From assembly GCA_000482145.1 (NCBI GenBank), contig AUXH01000100.1:1-41082 (forward strand): a stretch of DNA of 41,082 nucleotides, given 5' to 3'. The notes beneath the pieces were generated by a model that ran no database searches, was not told the DNA's origin, and was given only the letters and a program-made list of their open reading frames with translations. Origin of the DNA: Strigomonas culicis. Its lineage: Eukaryota > Euglenozoa > Kinetoplastea > Trypanosomatida > Trypanosomatidae. Positions 17,701-25,165 of the stretch are shown here, piece after piece (position 1 is the stretch's first letter; every line of letters starts with the position of its first letter). The translations under genes and the position numbers were made by a program.

Positions 17701-18441
17701 ATGAGCAAGACCATTCTTCTGTTCGACGTGGACGGCACGCTGACCCCTCCCCGTCTGAAGGAAACCGAGGATATGAAGGACATCATCAAGAGGGCACGCG
17801 CTGCTGGCTTCACGCTTGGCGTTGTCGGAGGATCCGACTTCAGCAAGCAGAAGGAGCAGCTCGGTGACAGCGTCCTGGAGGACTTCGACTTCCTCTTCTC
17901 TGAGAACGGTCTTCTCTCCTACAAGGAAGGTAAGGAGTTCCACCGCATGAGTCTGCTCAAGTACGTCGGCAACGAGAAGATCATGGCCTTCATCAAGAAA
18001 GCGCTTCACATTATAGCCGATCTTGATATTCCCGTTCAGCGCGGTACCTTTGTGGAGTTCCGTAATGGTATGCTCAACGTTTCGCCCATCGGCCGTAACT
18101 GCTCTCAGGAAGAGCGCGATGAGTTCGAGCAGTACGACAAGAAGCACCTGGTCCGCGCCGGTGTGATTCAGCAGCTCAAGGACGCCTTCCCCGAACTCCC
18201 GTTCAGCTACTCCATTGGTGGACAGATCAGCTTCGACGTCTTCCCCAAGGGTTGGGATAAGACCTACTGCCTGCAGTTTGTGGAGAAGGACTTCGACAAG
18301 ATTCACTTCTTCGGTGACAAGACCAGCGAGGGTGGTAACGACTACGAGATCTTCGTTGACCCCCGCACTGAGGGCCACACCGTCCGGACGTACAAGGATA
18401 CCATCGCTATTCTTGAGAAGATGATTGCGGAAAAAAACTAA
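17701..18441 (+). CDS. PMM: phosphomannomutase
   Basis: This eukaryotic-type phosphomannomutase of the HAD superfamily converts mannose-6-phosphate to mannose-1-phosphate for GDP-mannose synthesis. GDP-mannose feeds N-glycans, GPI anchors and surface glycoconjugates. The 246-residue length is normal. The N-terminal HAD motif FDVDGTLTPPR carries the nucleophile and acid Asp pair (about D10 and D12). The GGSDFSKQKEQLG substrate-loop motif, FVEFRNGMLNVSPIGR and the C-terminal FFGDKTSEGGNDYEIF metal-binding motif are intact. The in-frame extension back to 17572 is rejected because the splice acceptor lies inside it. It is the first gene of the rightward array. GC content is moderate, lower than in genes further right. 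Confidence 0.97.
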   Translation: MSKTILLFDVDGTLTPPRLKETEDMKDIIKRARAAGFTLGVVGGSDFSKQKEQLGDSVLEDFDFLFSENGLLSYKEGKEFHRMSLLKYVGNEKIMAFIKKALHIIADLDIPVQRGTFVEFRNGMLNVSPIGRNCSQEERDEFEQYDKKHLVRAGVIQQLKDAFPELPFSYSIGGQISFDVFPKGWDKTYCLQFVEKDFDKIHFFGDKTSEGGNDYEIFVDPRTEGHTVRTYKDTIAILEKMIAEKN

Positions 18442-18891
18442 ATAGTGTCCGCTCGGTACTGTAAAACAGCGACGAGCCTTTTTTTTTTTAATTATACACA
18501 TTAATGGATCAAACGACAAAAATAACAGTAAGTTGTTAGCTCCCTCTTTTTTAATATCTCCTTTTTCTATTTCCCCCCCCCCTTCTCTAAAACATACAAA
18601 AAAAAGTTTCACAAAAGACAAAAACAAAAGTGTGCTCCACACTTTTCTTTTCCTATACGCTAAATCTATTAAAAAAAAGTCAAAAGTTCTTTTTTTAACG
18701 GATAAAGGAAAAACAAAGTATTCAAATGGGGTGAGGGTATTCATTTGAAAAATAATAATAAAATTAATTAAAAGTGCCCTCTTGTATAAATGTACTGTTG
18801 TATGCATGTTTGTCACTGTCGTCAAAGTGAAAATTGCTTCTGTAAGAAAGAAACATTTTTGTTTTCCCTCAATCTTTTTTTTCTGTTGATC

Positions 18892-18926
<35 letters not shown>
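18892..18926. repeat. (TTG)n microsatellite
   Basis: About eleven perfect TTG units in the PMM-ALKBH4 spacer. Confidence 0.9.
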
Positions 18927-18927
<1 letters not shown>

Positions 18928-19045
18928 TCTAATACAATAACAAATGATATGGGATCTGCATATTTATTCTTCCGAATAATACATGTTGACTTATTGAAGC
19001 TAGAATAATTAAACTAAAGGCTATCATATGAAATAAGCACTCTAA

Positions 19046-19066
19046 CTTTTTTTTTTCACACAACAG
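19046..19066 (+). promoter_or_regulatory. predicted trans-splice acceptor of ALKBH4
   Basis: A T-run with CACACAAC leads to the AG at 19065-19066, about 85 nt upstream of the ATG at 19152. Confidence 0.45.
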
Positions 19067-19151
19067 TAAGTTTTTCGAACAAACCTTGTATTTATTCTAG
19101 CTTACTTCTATTCATTCAATTAGTATAAATATCCAGTTCCTGTCGTGAGAC

Positions 19152-20066
19152 ATGGAGACCACATCAACAACCGAACCTCCTTCTTGTGCATGCAGTGGGA
19201 TACGGTTTTGCAATCGCTGCATTAATAGCGATCGTGTGAAATATCTCTTCTCTGGCAATGTGCAGCTTCGAAATGCTGATGATGTCATTGCAAATCAGAC
19301 ATCAAATGACCGAACATCTTCGCTCTCATTTGCGTTGCTTGGCAATAGTCACAAAAGTGTGTGTATTGAGTGTGGTGTAGTTTATAACTCTAGTGTGCTC
19401 ATCACATCCTGTGCGGATCATAAGAACAAAACAGATGATAAGGTTGATGTGATGGTGAAAGGCTTATTTGTAGAGCGAGATGTGATCTCTGACCAAGAAG
19501 AAGCAGATTTGATTCATTTTTTCGATAATCCATCACCTTTCCCTGACTGGAAAATTTCGCAAAGCGGACGCAGAAAACAGGACTTTGGGCCAAAAAGAAA
19601 CTTCAAGAAAAAGAAGGTTAAACCTGCTGATTTTCCTCACATGCCTAAAGTGTTTGAACCCTTATTTTGTAAAGTATCGAAAGAGGTGTCTCAGTGCACG
19701 GCCAGCATACCGTATAGTATTGCAGAGGTCTCCGTCCTAGAATACACTTCAGAAAATATGAGCAATTTTGATCCGCATATAGATGATACTTGGCTCTGGG
19801 GTGACCGCATTGCCGGTGTGAATTTGTTAGAGGATTGTGTCATGACGTTTGTTGATTCCAATGGAAACGTTGTCGACGCATTCCTTCCTCGACGGTGTCT
19901 GTTTCTCATGTCTAGTGACTGTCGCAGTATTTGGATGCACGGAATCCGACCTGAAAACATCAAAGGAAGAAGAGTATCTATCACCATGAGGGAGCTTTCG
20001 GACGAGATAAAGCAAGATCTTGCCGTAGCTGCACCTCTTCTGGAGGCCGCCCGAAGCTTCGTATGA
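19152..20066 (+). CDS. ALKBH4: ALKBH4-like Fe(II)/2-oxoglutarate dioxygenase
   Basis: ALKBH4 is an AlkB-family dioxygenase. In animals it is reported to remove a methyl group from an actin lysine; substrates here are unknown. The 304-residue protein has the family's N-terminal Cys cluster (C12, C14, C20, C23 within CACSGIRFCNRC), the diagnostic WKISQSGRRKQDFGPK segment at about 133-148, and the iron ligands H209 and D211 in FDPHIDDTWLWGDR. The distal H263 is in WMHGIRPENI, followed by the 2-oxoglutarate-binding RRVSITMREL at about 273-282. All key residues are present, so it should be active. A second possible zinc site, C71-x2-C74 with C87-x2-H90, lies between the N-terminal cluster and the catalytic domain. 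Codons are AT-rich compared with the genes beyond 22.6 kb. Confidence 0.92.
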   Translation: METTSTTEPPSCACSGIRFCNRCINSDRVKYLFSGNVQLRNADDVIANQTSNDRTSSLSFALLGNSHKSVCIECGVVYNSSVLITSCADHKNKTDDKVDVMVKGLFVERDVISDQEEADLIHFFDNPSPFPDWKISQSGRRKQDFGPKRNFKKKKVKPADFPHMPKVFEPLFCKVSKEVSQCTASIPYSIAEVSVLEYTSENMSNFDPHIDDTWLWGDRIAGVNLLEDCVMTFVDSNGNVVDAFLPRRCLFLMSSDCRSIWMHGIRPENIKGRRVSITMRELSDEIKQDLAVAAPLLEAARSFV

Positions 20067-20357
20067 TACGTTCATTGGAGTTGTTTCTTTTTTTTTTTTT
20101 TGTAATCACAACAAACAGAAACAGCAAACGAAAAGAAAAAAAACAAGTTCATACCTAATATGGAAAATAAGAAAATGGATTGTGATGCAAATACTTCCTT
20201 TCGTTCCTTCTCTCCTTTACTATTTTATCAAAAATGGTGGAAGTGTAGTTAATTTTTTTTGTGTGTGTGTGATCATACAACTGTCTCACTTTTGGATTCG
20301 TCTTCTCATCCTATTATTATTGTTGAAAGTAAAACGAAAGGTTTTCCGCACCTACCC
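20067..20357. other. intergenic region between ALKBH4 and the calcineurin-like gene
   Basis: Contains T13 and A runs, then a GT repeat (about 20259-20270) and a pyrimidine-rich stretch (20280-20322) ending in AGs at about 20329 and 20340. These are suitable splice acceptors for a start at 20358. Confidence 0.55.
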
Positions 20358-21551
20358 ATGAGCAAAATGAAAGACATCCTGAAGGAGCAGAAAACGATTG
20401 AAAATTGTCTTAGGACTAAAAGAGGCAACCTCGATGCTCCTCCTCCTTGTTGTAGTAAACTCTCTCATAATGGATGCTTTGATTCAGCGACGAATGCACC
20501 CATTCTAGCGAACATACTGCTTCACTTTCTGGCTCAGGGACGACTAGAGACAGAGGACGCTGCAGCTATTTGTCAGGGTGCAGCAAGAGTCTTGAGCGAG
20601 GAAGAAAACGTGTTGAAAATTAAAGGAGATATCACTATTGTTGGCGACCTACACGGTCAGTTTTACGACCTTGCGAAGATCATTACAATGACTGGCGACA
20701 TGAAGGACAACAAGTATCTTTTCCTTGGCAACTACATTGGAGGTGGGGGCTTTAGTAACGAATGCATTCTTTTCCTACTCGCCGCCAAACTGGCGTACCC
20801 CGACAACGTGTTTCTCCTCCGTGGTAATCACGAGTCTCGTTTTATGGCTGACCTGTTTGGGTTCGAAAATGAATGTATGCAGAAGTACTCCAAGTCCATG
20901 TACAACATATTTCTCTCCACATTCAACCGCCTTCCGCTGGCTGCTACCATTGCGGGCAAGTACTTCTGCGTGCATGGTGGGTTGTCGCCCGATATTTCGC
21001 GAATTGAAGACATTCAACTTATCAATCGCTTCCGCGAGGCGCCATCCAAAGGTGGTATGTGCGACCTGCTGTGGTCCGATCCCTACTGGGACGTTGATAA
21101 TCCATCCAACGGGCTTACGTCACAGTCGGAGTACTACACACCAGGTAACGGGACATTTGACTTGGAGCCGTCCTTTGTAGAAAACGAACAACGCGGGTGT
21201 AGCTACATCTTCAACTTCGCCTGTGTCAAGCACTTTGCAAATGTAAATAAGATACTATGTATCATACGCAGTCACGAGGTGCAAGATGACGGTTACAAGT
21301 TGTATCGCGCTCACCCCAACAATAACTATCCTGCGTTGCTCTCTGTTTTCTCTGCTCCGAACTACTGTGATACGTTTGAGAACAAGGGTGCGATTGTGCG
21401 AATCACAAATGACACATTGGAACTGAAGCAATTCTTCTGCTCTCCCCATCCGCTGGTTTTGCCACAGATGAATGCGTTTTCGTGGTCGCTTCCATTTATG
21501 GCCGACAACATCAACGCTTTCTTCACACAAATTACGGAGGGAGACCAGTAG
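20358..21551 (+). CDS. calcineurin-A-like phosphatase with a degenerate metal-binding motif
   Basis: This PPP-family protein is closest to the calcineurin (PP2B) catalytic subunit. After the catalytic domain it keeps the PP2B-type segment CSPHPLVLPQMNAFSWSLPF. Of the catalytic motifs, GDLHG (96-100), RGNHE (155-159), VHGG (205-208) and the distal H306 in RSHEV are present. The motif that is normally GDxVDRG reads GNYIGGG (N125, G128-G130). The bridging metal-ligand Asp and the phosphate-binding Arg are therefore replaced. Catalysis may be weak or absent. The protein (397 residues) ends soon after the segment that would bind calcineurin B, so the calmodulin-binding and autoinhibitory tail is missing. 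I use the ATG at 20358, because the earlier in-frame ATG at 20259 precedes the likely splice sites. AT-rich codons. Confidence 0.9.
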   Translation: MSKMKDILKEQKTIENCLRTKRGNLDAPPPCCSKLSHNGCFDSATNAPILANILLHFLAQGRLETEDAAAICQGAARVLSEEENVLKIKGDITIVGDLHGQFYDLAKIITMTGDMKDNKYLFLGNYIGGGGFSNECILFLLAAKLAYPDNVFLLRGNHESRFMADLFGFENECMQKYSKSMYNIFLSTFNRLPLAATIAGKYFCVHGGLSPDISRIEDIQLINRFREAPSKGGMCDLLWSDPYWDVDNPSNGLTSQSEYYTPGNGTFDLEPSFVENEQRGCSYIFNFACVKHFANVNKILCIIRSHEVQDDGYKLYRAHPNNNYPALLSVFSAPNYCDTFENKGAIVRITNDTLELKQFFCSPHPLVLPQMNAFSWSLPFMADNINAFFTQITEGDQ

Positions 21552-22054
21552 CCGCGTCAAAAGCCATATTGATGAACATGTAGATATCCACATATATTCT
21601 TTCTTTTATGAACACTCCAAAAGAAAGAAAACGTAACACCATCATCGTCATGTGGTTCACTATTCACTCTTTCCCTTTTCTCTTCCGAGAGAACTGAAGC
21701 AAAGAAATGTAAAGTTGGCTAATGAGCCAATGAGGAGTGCGTGTTTTTTTTTTTTGATATTGTGTATATTTAAAAGGAATTTGTTTTGCTTTCTTTGGTG
21801 TGGAAACACGTATATATGCTATTACATTTGTTTTCTTTTCTGTTTCGTTTTTTGACGTTACTTTTTGTACAATACTGAATACAGAGGACAAACAATCAAG
21901 TGGTGAGAGAAAAGGAATACAAGTGCGAGAAGCCCAGGTGAGCGTGCGTCTAGGTGTGCTGGTGTGTGCACTGCTTTCTATTTTTCTTCTTTCCCTTTTC
22001 TTCTATTTTTATTCTCTTTCATCTGCACTCAGGTCATTAGGAGATTAGGAGATT
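21552..22054. other. intergenic region upstream of the RIIa-like gene
   Basis: AT-rich with a T13 run near 21744 and a long pyrimidine tract at the right end. No gene is seen. Confidence 0.55.
21974..22032 (+). promoter_or_regulatory. predicted trans-splice acceptor of the RIIa-like gene
   Basis: A long CT-rich tract runs from 21974 to the first AG at 22031-22032, 22 nt before the ATG at 22055. Two further AGs lie in between. Confidence 0.6.
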
Positions 22055-22402
22055 ATGACGGAACCTAAGCTCAATAGCAAAGATGAAGTGGAGGATATCA
22101 CAGAGAGGGTAAACGCCGCGATCGCGGCCGGTATATCGTGTACCTCTCCGGAAGCAAAAGAAATGAACGGAGACCTTAACTTGCAGGTGTTGATGCACCC
22201 AGACTCAGATTATTTGAAAGCGCTCAATTATCGCTGGCAGATCTATCTCAACCGGAACTACGTTGCGACACACAATATCGCTGATTTCTTAGAAAACCTC
22301 GTACAGTACGTCCTCAAGAAGAAGACCGACCACCCGTTGGAGGAGATGGTCTTTTGCTTGGAAGAAACAGAAGGTGTTTCGCGGAATTCCGTTCCCATGT
22401 AA
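22055..22402 (+). CDS. small protein with RIIa/Dpy-30-like dimerisation motif
   Basis: This 115-residue protein has no membrane span or signal peptide. Residues about 59-104 contain NYVATHNIADFLENLVQYVL followed by KKKTDHPLEEM. That pattern of hydrophobic positions, with a closing K..xxP.E.M, is typical of the RIIa/Dpy-30 docking-and-dimerisation helix pair. In flagellated protists many small proteins of this kind sit in radial spokes or bind PKA-type anchors, so a flagellar role is plausible but unproven. The N-terminal half is acidic and probably flexible. The start follows a strong splice tract closely and the reading frame is well isolated. Codons are intermediate in GC. Confidence 0.75.
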   Translation: MTEPKLNSKDEVEDITERVNAAIAAGISCTSPEAKEMNGDLNLQVLMHPDSDYLKALNYRWQIYLNRNYVATHNIADFLENLVQYVLKKKTDHPLEEMVFCLEETEGVSRNSVPM

Positions 22403-22562
22403 ACTATTGCGGCAATAATAATAATAATAAAACAATGAATGCTACGCATTTTTCTTCCTTTCTCTTTCCTTCGAGTACATGCAGCTTCTTTTACGAAAAA
22501 AAAAAATGAGTTTCATGGAAAAAAAAGTGATTTTCTTTTTTTTGCATACTCTCATGAAACAG

Positions 22563-22615
22563 TTTTTTTTTTCTCTCTCTCTCTCTCTTCTTTTTGCTGT
22601 TGCTGTATGTGGAAG
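22563..22615 (+). promoter_or_regulatory. predicted trans-splice acceptor of the MTHFR-like gene
   Basis: A T and CT tract (22563-22595) is followed by no AG until 22614-22615. The 5' UTR is about 17 nt to the ATG at 22633. This excludes the in-frame TTG upstream. Confidence 0.65.
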
Positions 22616-22632
22616 GAAAACCTATAGAAGGG

Positions 22633-24825
22633 ATGGTCAAAATTGTAGACGAAATCAAACGCGCAAATGAGCAAGCCACGCACTACTTCGGCTTCGAGTA
22701 CGTGGCGCCCACCACGGAGGGCGGGCTTACCACCTTCTACGATCGCATCGAGCGCATGTCCTCCTTAGACCCGCTCTTCTGCGGCATTACGTGGGGCGAC
22801 TTTGGCCGCACGGCCGAGACCTCCATCGCGATGGCCTCCACATGCCAGTCTCTCCTCTCCCTCAACTGTCAGGTCCACCTCAGCGGCTACACGGCGACCC
22901 CAGCGGAGATGTGGCAGTGGCTCTCCATTTTGCGGGAGAAGAGCGTCCGCAACGTGCTCGTCACGCGCGGGCGAGCAGTGGGGCCGGCCAAAGACGGCCA
23001 AGTGCACTTCCCCCACGCGGTCGACCTCGTGCGTTTTATCCGCAAATCGTTCGGGGACTACTTTGGCATCGCGGTCGTCGCCTTCCCCGAGTGCGAGGCC
23101 GGCCCGCAGGACAGCCATACGGTCGAGCAGGAGATGCTCTATCTGAAGGAGAAGGTGAACGCCGGCGCGGACTACATCATTACGAACTGCGTCTTTGATG
23201 CAAAGGTGTACACCGACTTTTGCGCCCGCTGCCGCAACCACGGCATCCGCTGCCCCATCTTGTGCGGGGTCATGCCCATCTCGCACAAGCGGCAACTCCA
23301 CTTCTTTCAGCTCGCGCACCTCTCCGGCATCGCGGAGCTGAAGGCGCGCGTCGCGCAGCTCGACGCGTCCGTCGCGGAGGCGACCGTCACCGCCGGCCAG
23401 CCGTCCCCACCGGTCATCCCCGCAGCGGCCGCGGCGGCCGCCCCCACCGAGGAGGAAGTACGCGGCGTCCTGCAAACCTTCATGTACGAGCTCGTCCAGG
23501 CCCTCTTCGCGCGCGGCGCCAGTGGCCTCTACTTCTTCACCATGAACGTGGAGACCCAGGTGACGACGCTGGTGCGGAGTCTGCAGCTGACCGCGCAGCG
23601 GAGCTTTCCGTGGAAGCCGTCCGAGAACGAGGAGCGGCGCCGCAAGGAGACGGTGCGTCCCGTGCACTGGTCGACGCGCCTGACGAGCTACATGATGCGC
23701 ACGTCGCAGTGGAAGAACTTCCAGTCGAGCGAGACTGTGACCCTCTCCGCGCACAGCCACCCGCAGCAGGGCGACGACGGCGCGGGCGGCACCGTGCTGG
23801 CGGGCGGCGGCGGCGCCGGCGCCGGTGGTGCGGCGGCGGGAGAGCTCGGCAGCTACCACGCCCGGCTGCTGCTCCGCTGCCGCGCCAAGCGGTGCGTCCG
23901 GTTCCTCGCCTTGTGCGACCACAGTGGCGGCGTTGCGCAATCGCTGGAGGAGCTCTGCCGCATCTTCGTCCAGTTCCTCGACGGCAGCGGGACGCTGCCG
24001 TGGGCGGATGAGCTGTCGGGGGAGACGCAGTACATGACGGAGCACGTTCTGAAACCGCTGAACGCGCGCGGCCTCTTCACGATCAACTCCCAGCCGCAGG
24101 TCAACGGCGCCGCGAGCTCGAACGCGGTGGTGGGGTGGGGGCCCAAGGACGGCTTCATCTACCAGAAGGGCTACCTCGAGTTCTTCTGCCCCCCGTCGCA
24201 CGCGGCCACGGTGTACGCGACGCTGGATCGCCACCCCTCGCTGCAGTACGTGGCGATGAACAACAAGGGGCAGATGACGAAGAGCAACTGGCGCACCGAT
24301 GTGCACGCCGACACGGACGGCGCCAGCGGCCGCTGTCCGCTCCTCGCCCACCTCACCGCGGATGGGCGGGCCGGCGCCGCGGCCGCGCAGGACCCCGCGC
24401 TCGGCGGCGGCATCGGCTCCGGCCTCTTCGGCCGCGGCGTGACCGCGCTCACGTGGGGCGTCTTCCCTGGGCGCGAGATCATCCAGCCGACCATCGTGTC
24501 GCTCGACACCTTCCACGCGTGGGTCGGCGAGGCGTTCAACCTCTGGGCGGCGCCCTTCGCCGCGGCGGACGTGCCACCCGTCATACGCCACATCCAGGAG
24601 GAGTGGTTGCTCTGCTGCGTCGTGGACAACCTCTACACGGAGGCGAAGTCGCCGCTGGAGCTCGCCGTGACGGAGGTGTGTGCCAAGATCCCGCCACTCA
24701 TCCCGCTGGGGGCGACGACTCGTCCCAAGGAGGGAAACGGCACCGCACCGCTCTCGGAGGCTGAGGATCGGCGAGAGCAGCAGAAGAAGGTTCTCCTACG
24801 CATGGCCGGTATTGAGCTGCGGTGA
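22633..24825 (+). CDS. methylenetetrahydrofolate reductase-like protein with altered active site
   Basis: MTHFR reduces methylene- to methyl-tetrahydrofolate; the eukaryotic enzyme has a C-terminal SAM-binding regulatory domain. This 730-residue protein has both parts. The barrel domain (about 15-330) keeps FGFEYVAPTTEGG with the catalytic-type E22. However, the conserved RGD reads RGR (R114), the ITQ motif reads ITN (N185), the YPxGHP segment is absent (AFPECEAG), and FYTLNR reads FFTMNV. The regulatory domain is very well conserved, including TINSQPQVNG, GWGPKDGFIYQKGYLEFF and TWGVFPGREIIQPTIV. Ala/Gly-rich insertions lie at about 265-290 and 380-410. It may be a non-canonical or inactive paralogue, perhaps a SAM-responsive regulator; that is inference. 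From this gene rightward, codon use is strongly GC-rich. Confidence 0.88.
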   Translation: MVKIVDEIKRANEQATHYFGFEYVAPTTEGGLTTFYDRIERMSSLDPLFCGITWGDFGRTAETSIAMASTCQSLLSLNCQVHLSGYTATPAEMWQWLSILREKSVRNVLVTRGRAVGPAKDGQVHFPHAVDLVRFIRKSFGDYFGIAVVAFPECEAGPQDSHTVEQEMLYLKEKVNAGADYIITNCVFDAKVYTDFCARCRNHGIRCPILCGVMPISHKRQLHFFQLAHLSGIAELKARVAQLDASVAEATVTAGQPSPPVIPAAAAAAAPTEEEVRGVLQTFMYELVQALFARGASGLYFFTMNVETQVTTLVRSLQLTAQRSFPWKPSENEERRRKETVRPVHWSTRLTSYMMRTSQWKNFQSSETVTLSAHSHPQQGDDGAGGTVLAGGGGAGAGGAAAGELGSYHARLLLRCRAKRCVRFLALCDHSGGVAQSLEELCRIFVQFLDGSGTLPWADELSGETQYMTEHVLKPLNARGLFTINSQPQVNGAASSNAVVGWGPKDGFIYQKGYLEFFCPPSHAATVYATLDRHPSLQYVAMNNKGQMTKSNWRTDVHADTDGASGRCPLLAHLTADGRAGAAAAQDPALGGGIGSGLFGRGVTALTWGVFPGREIIQPTIVSLDTFHAWVGEAFNLWAAPFAAADVPPVIRHIQEEWLLCCVVDNLYTEAKSPLELAVTEVCAKIPPLIPLGATTRPKEGNGTAPLSEAEDRREQQKKVLLRMAGIELR

Positions 24826-25165
24826 AGCTCTACAAGTGTAAGGCGGCGGTGCAGGTGTCAGGAGAGAGGATGAAATTGTGTAAAAAAAAAAAAGGAAATA
24901 CAGTGTAGCGTTCTTGTCACTTGATGATTACATATCGCCGAGACGAAACAGGTGAAGGAAAAAGAAATCAAAGAACCACAGCAAGCAGAAGATAGGGGGA
25001 AAAGGGGAAAATAGTGGCAAAATGTATTTTTGTGGTGCCATTTGTTCATCTTTGCTGCAGCATGAATATCTTCCCCTATCCTCTACACCTTTATTTGTGC
25101 TGTTACTTTTCACATTTTCATTTATAGAAAAAAAAGAAAACCCGAGAAAGAATAGTGAGAGAACA
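24826..25165. other. intergenic region between MTHFR-like gene and importin gene
   Basis: AT-rich spacer with an A11 run near 24881 and the importin splice tract (listed separately). The frame opening at 25022 is the untranslated extension of the importin ORF. No gene is seen. Confidence 0.55.
25073..25127 (+). promoter_or_regulatory. predicted trans-splice acceptor of the importin gene
   Basis: A pyrimidine-rich stretch (TTCCCCTATCCTCTACACC and T-rich bases) ends in the AG at 25126-25127. This leaves 38 nt before the ATG at 25166 and rules out the in-frame ATG at 25022. Confidence 0.6.

Larger units (their letters stand above)
18442..19151. other. intergenic region between PMM and ALKBH4
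   Basis: AT-rich spacer with T and A runs, a CT tract near 18555-18590, and a (TTG)n microsatellite at about 18892-18926. The ALKBH4 splice tract is at its right end. No gene is seen. Confidence 0.6.

Noticed and set aside
22594..22632. Upstream in-frame start of the MTHFR-like gene
   Set aside because: It begins with TTG inside the polypyrimidine tract, upstream of the splice AG; the first ATG is at 22633.
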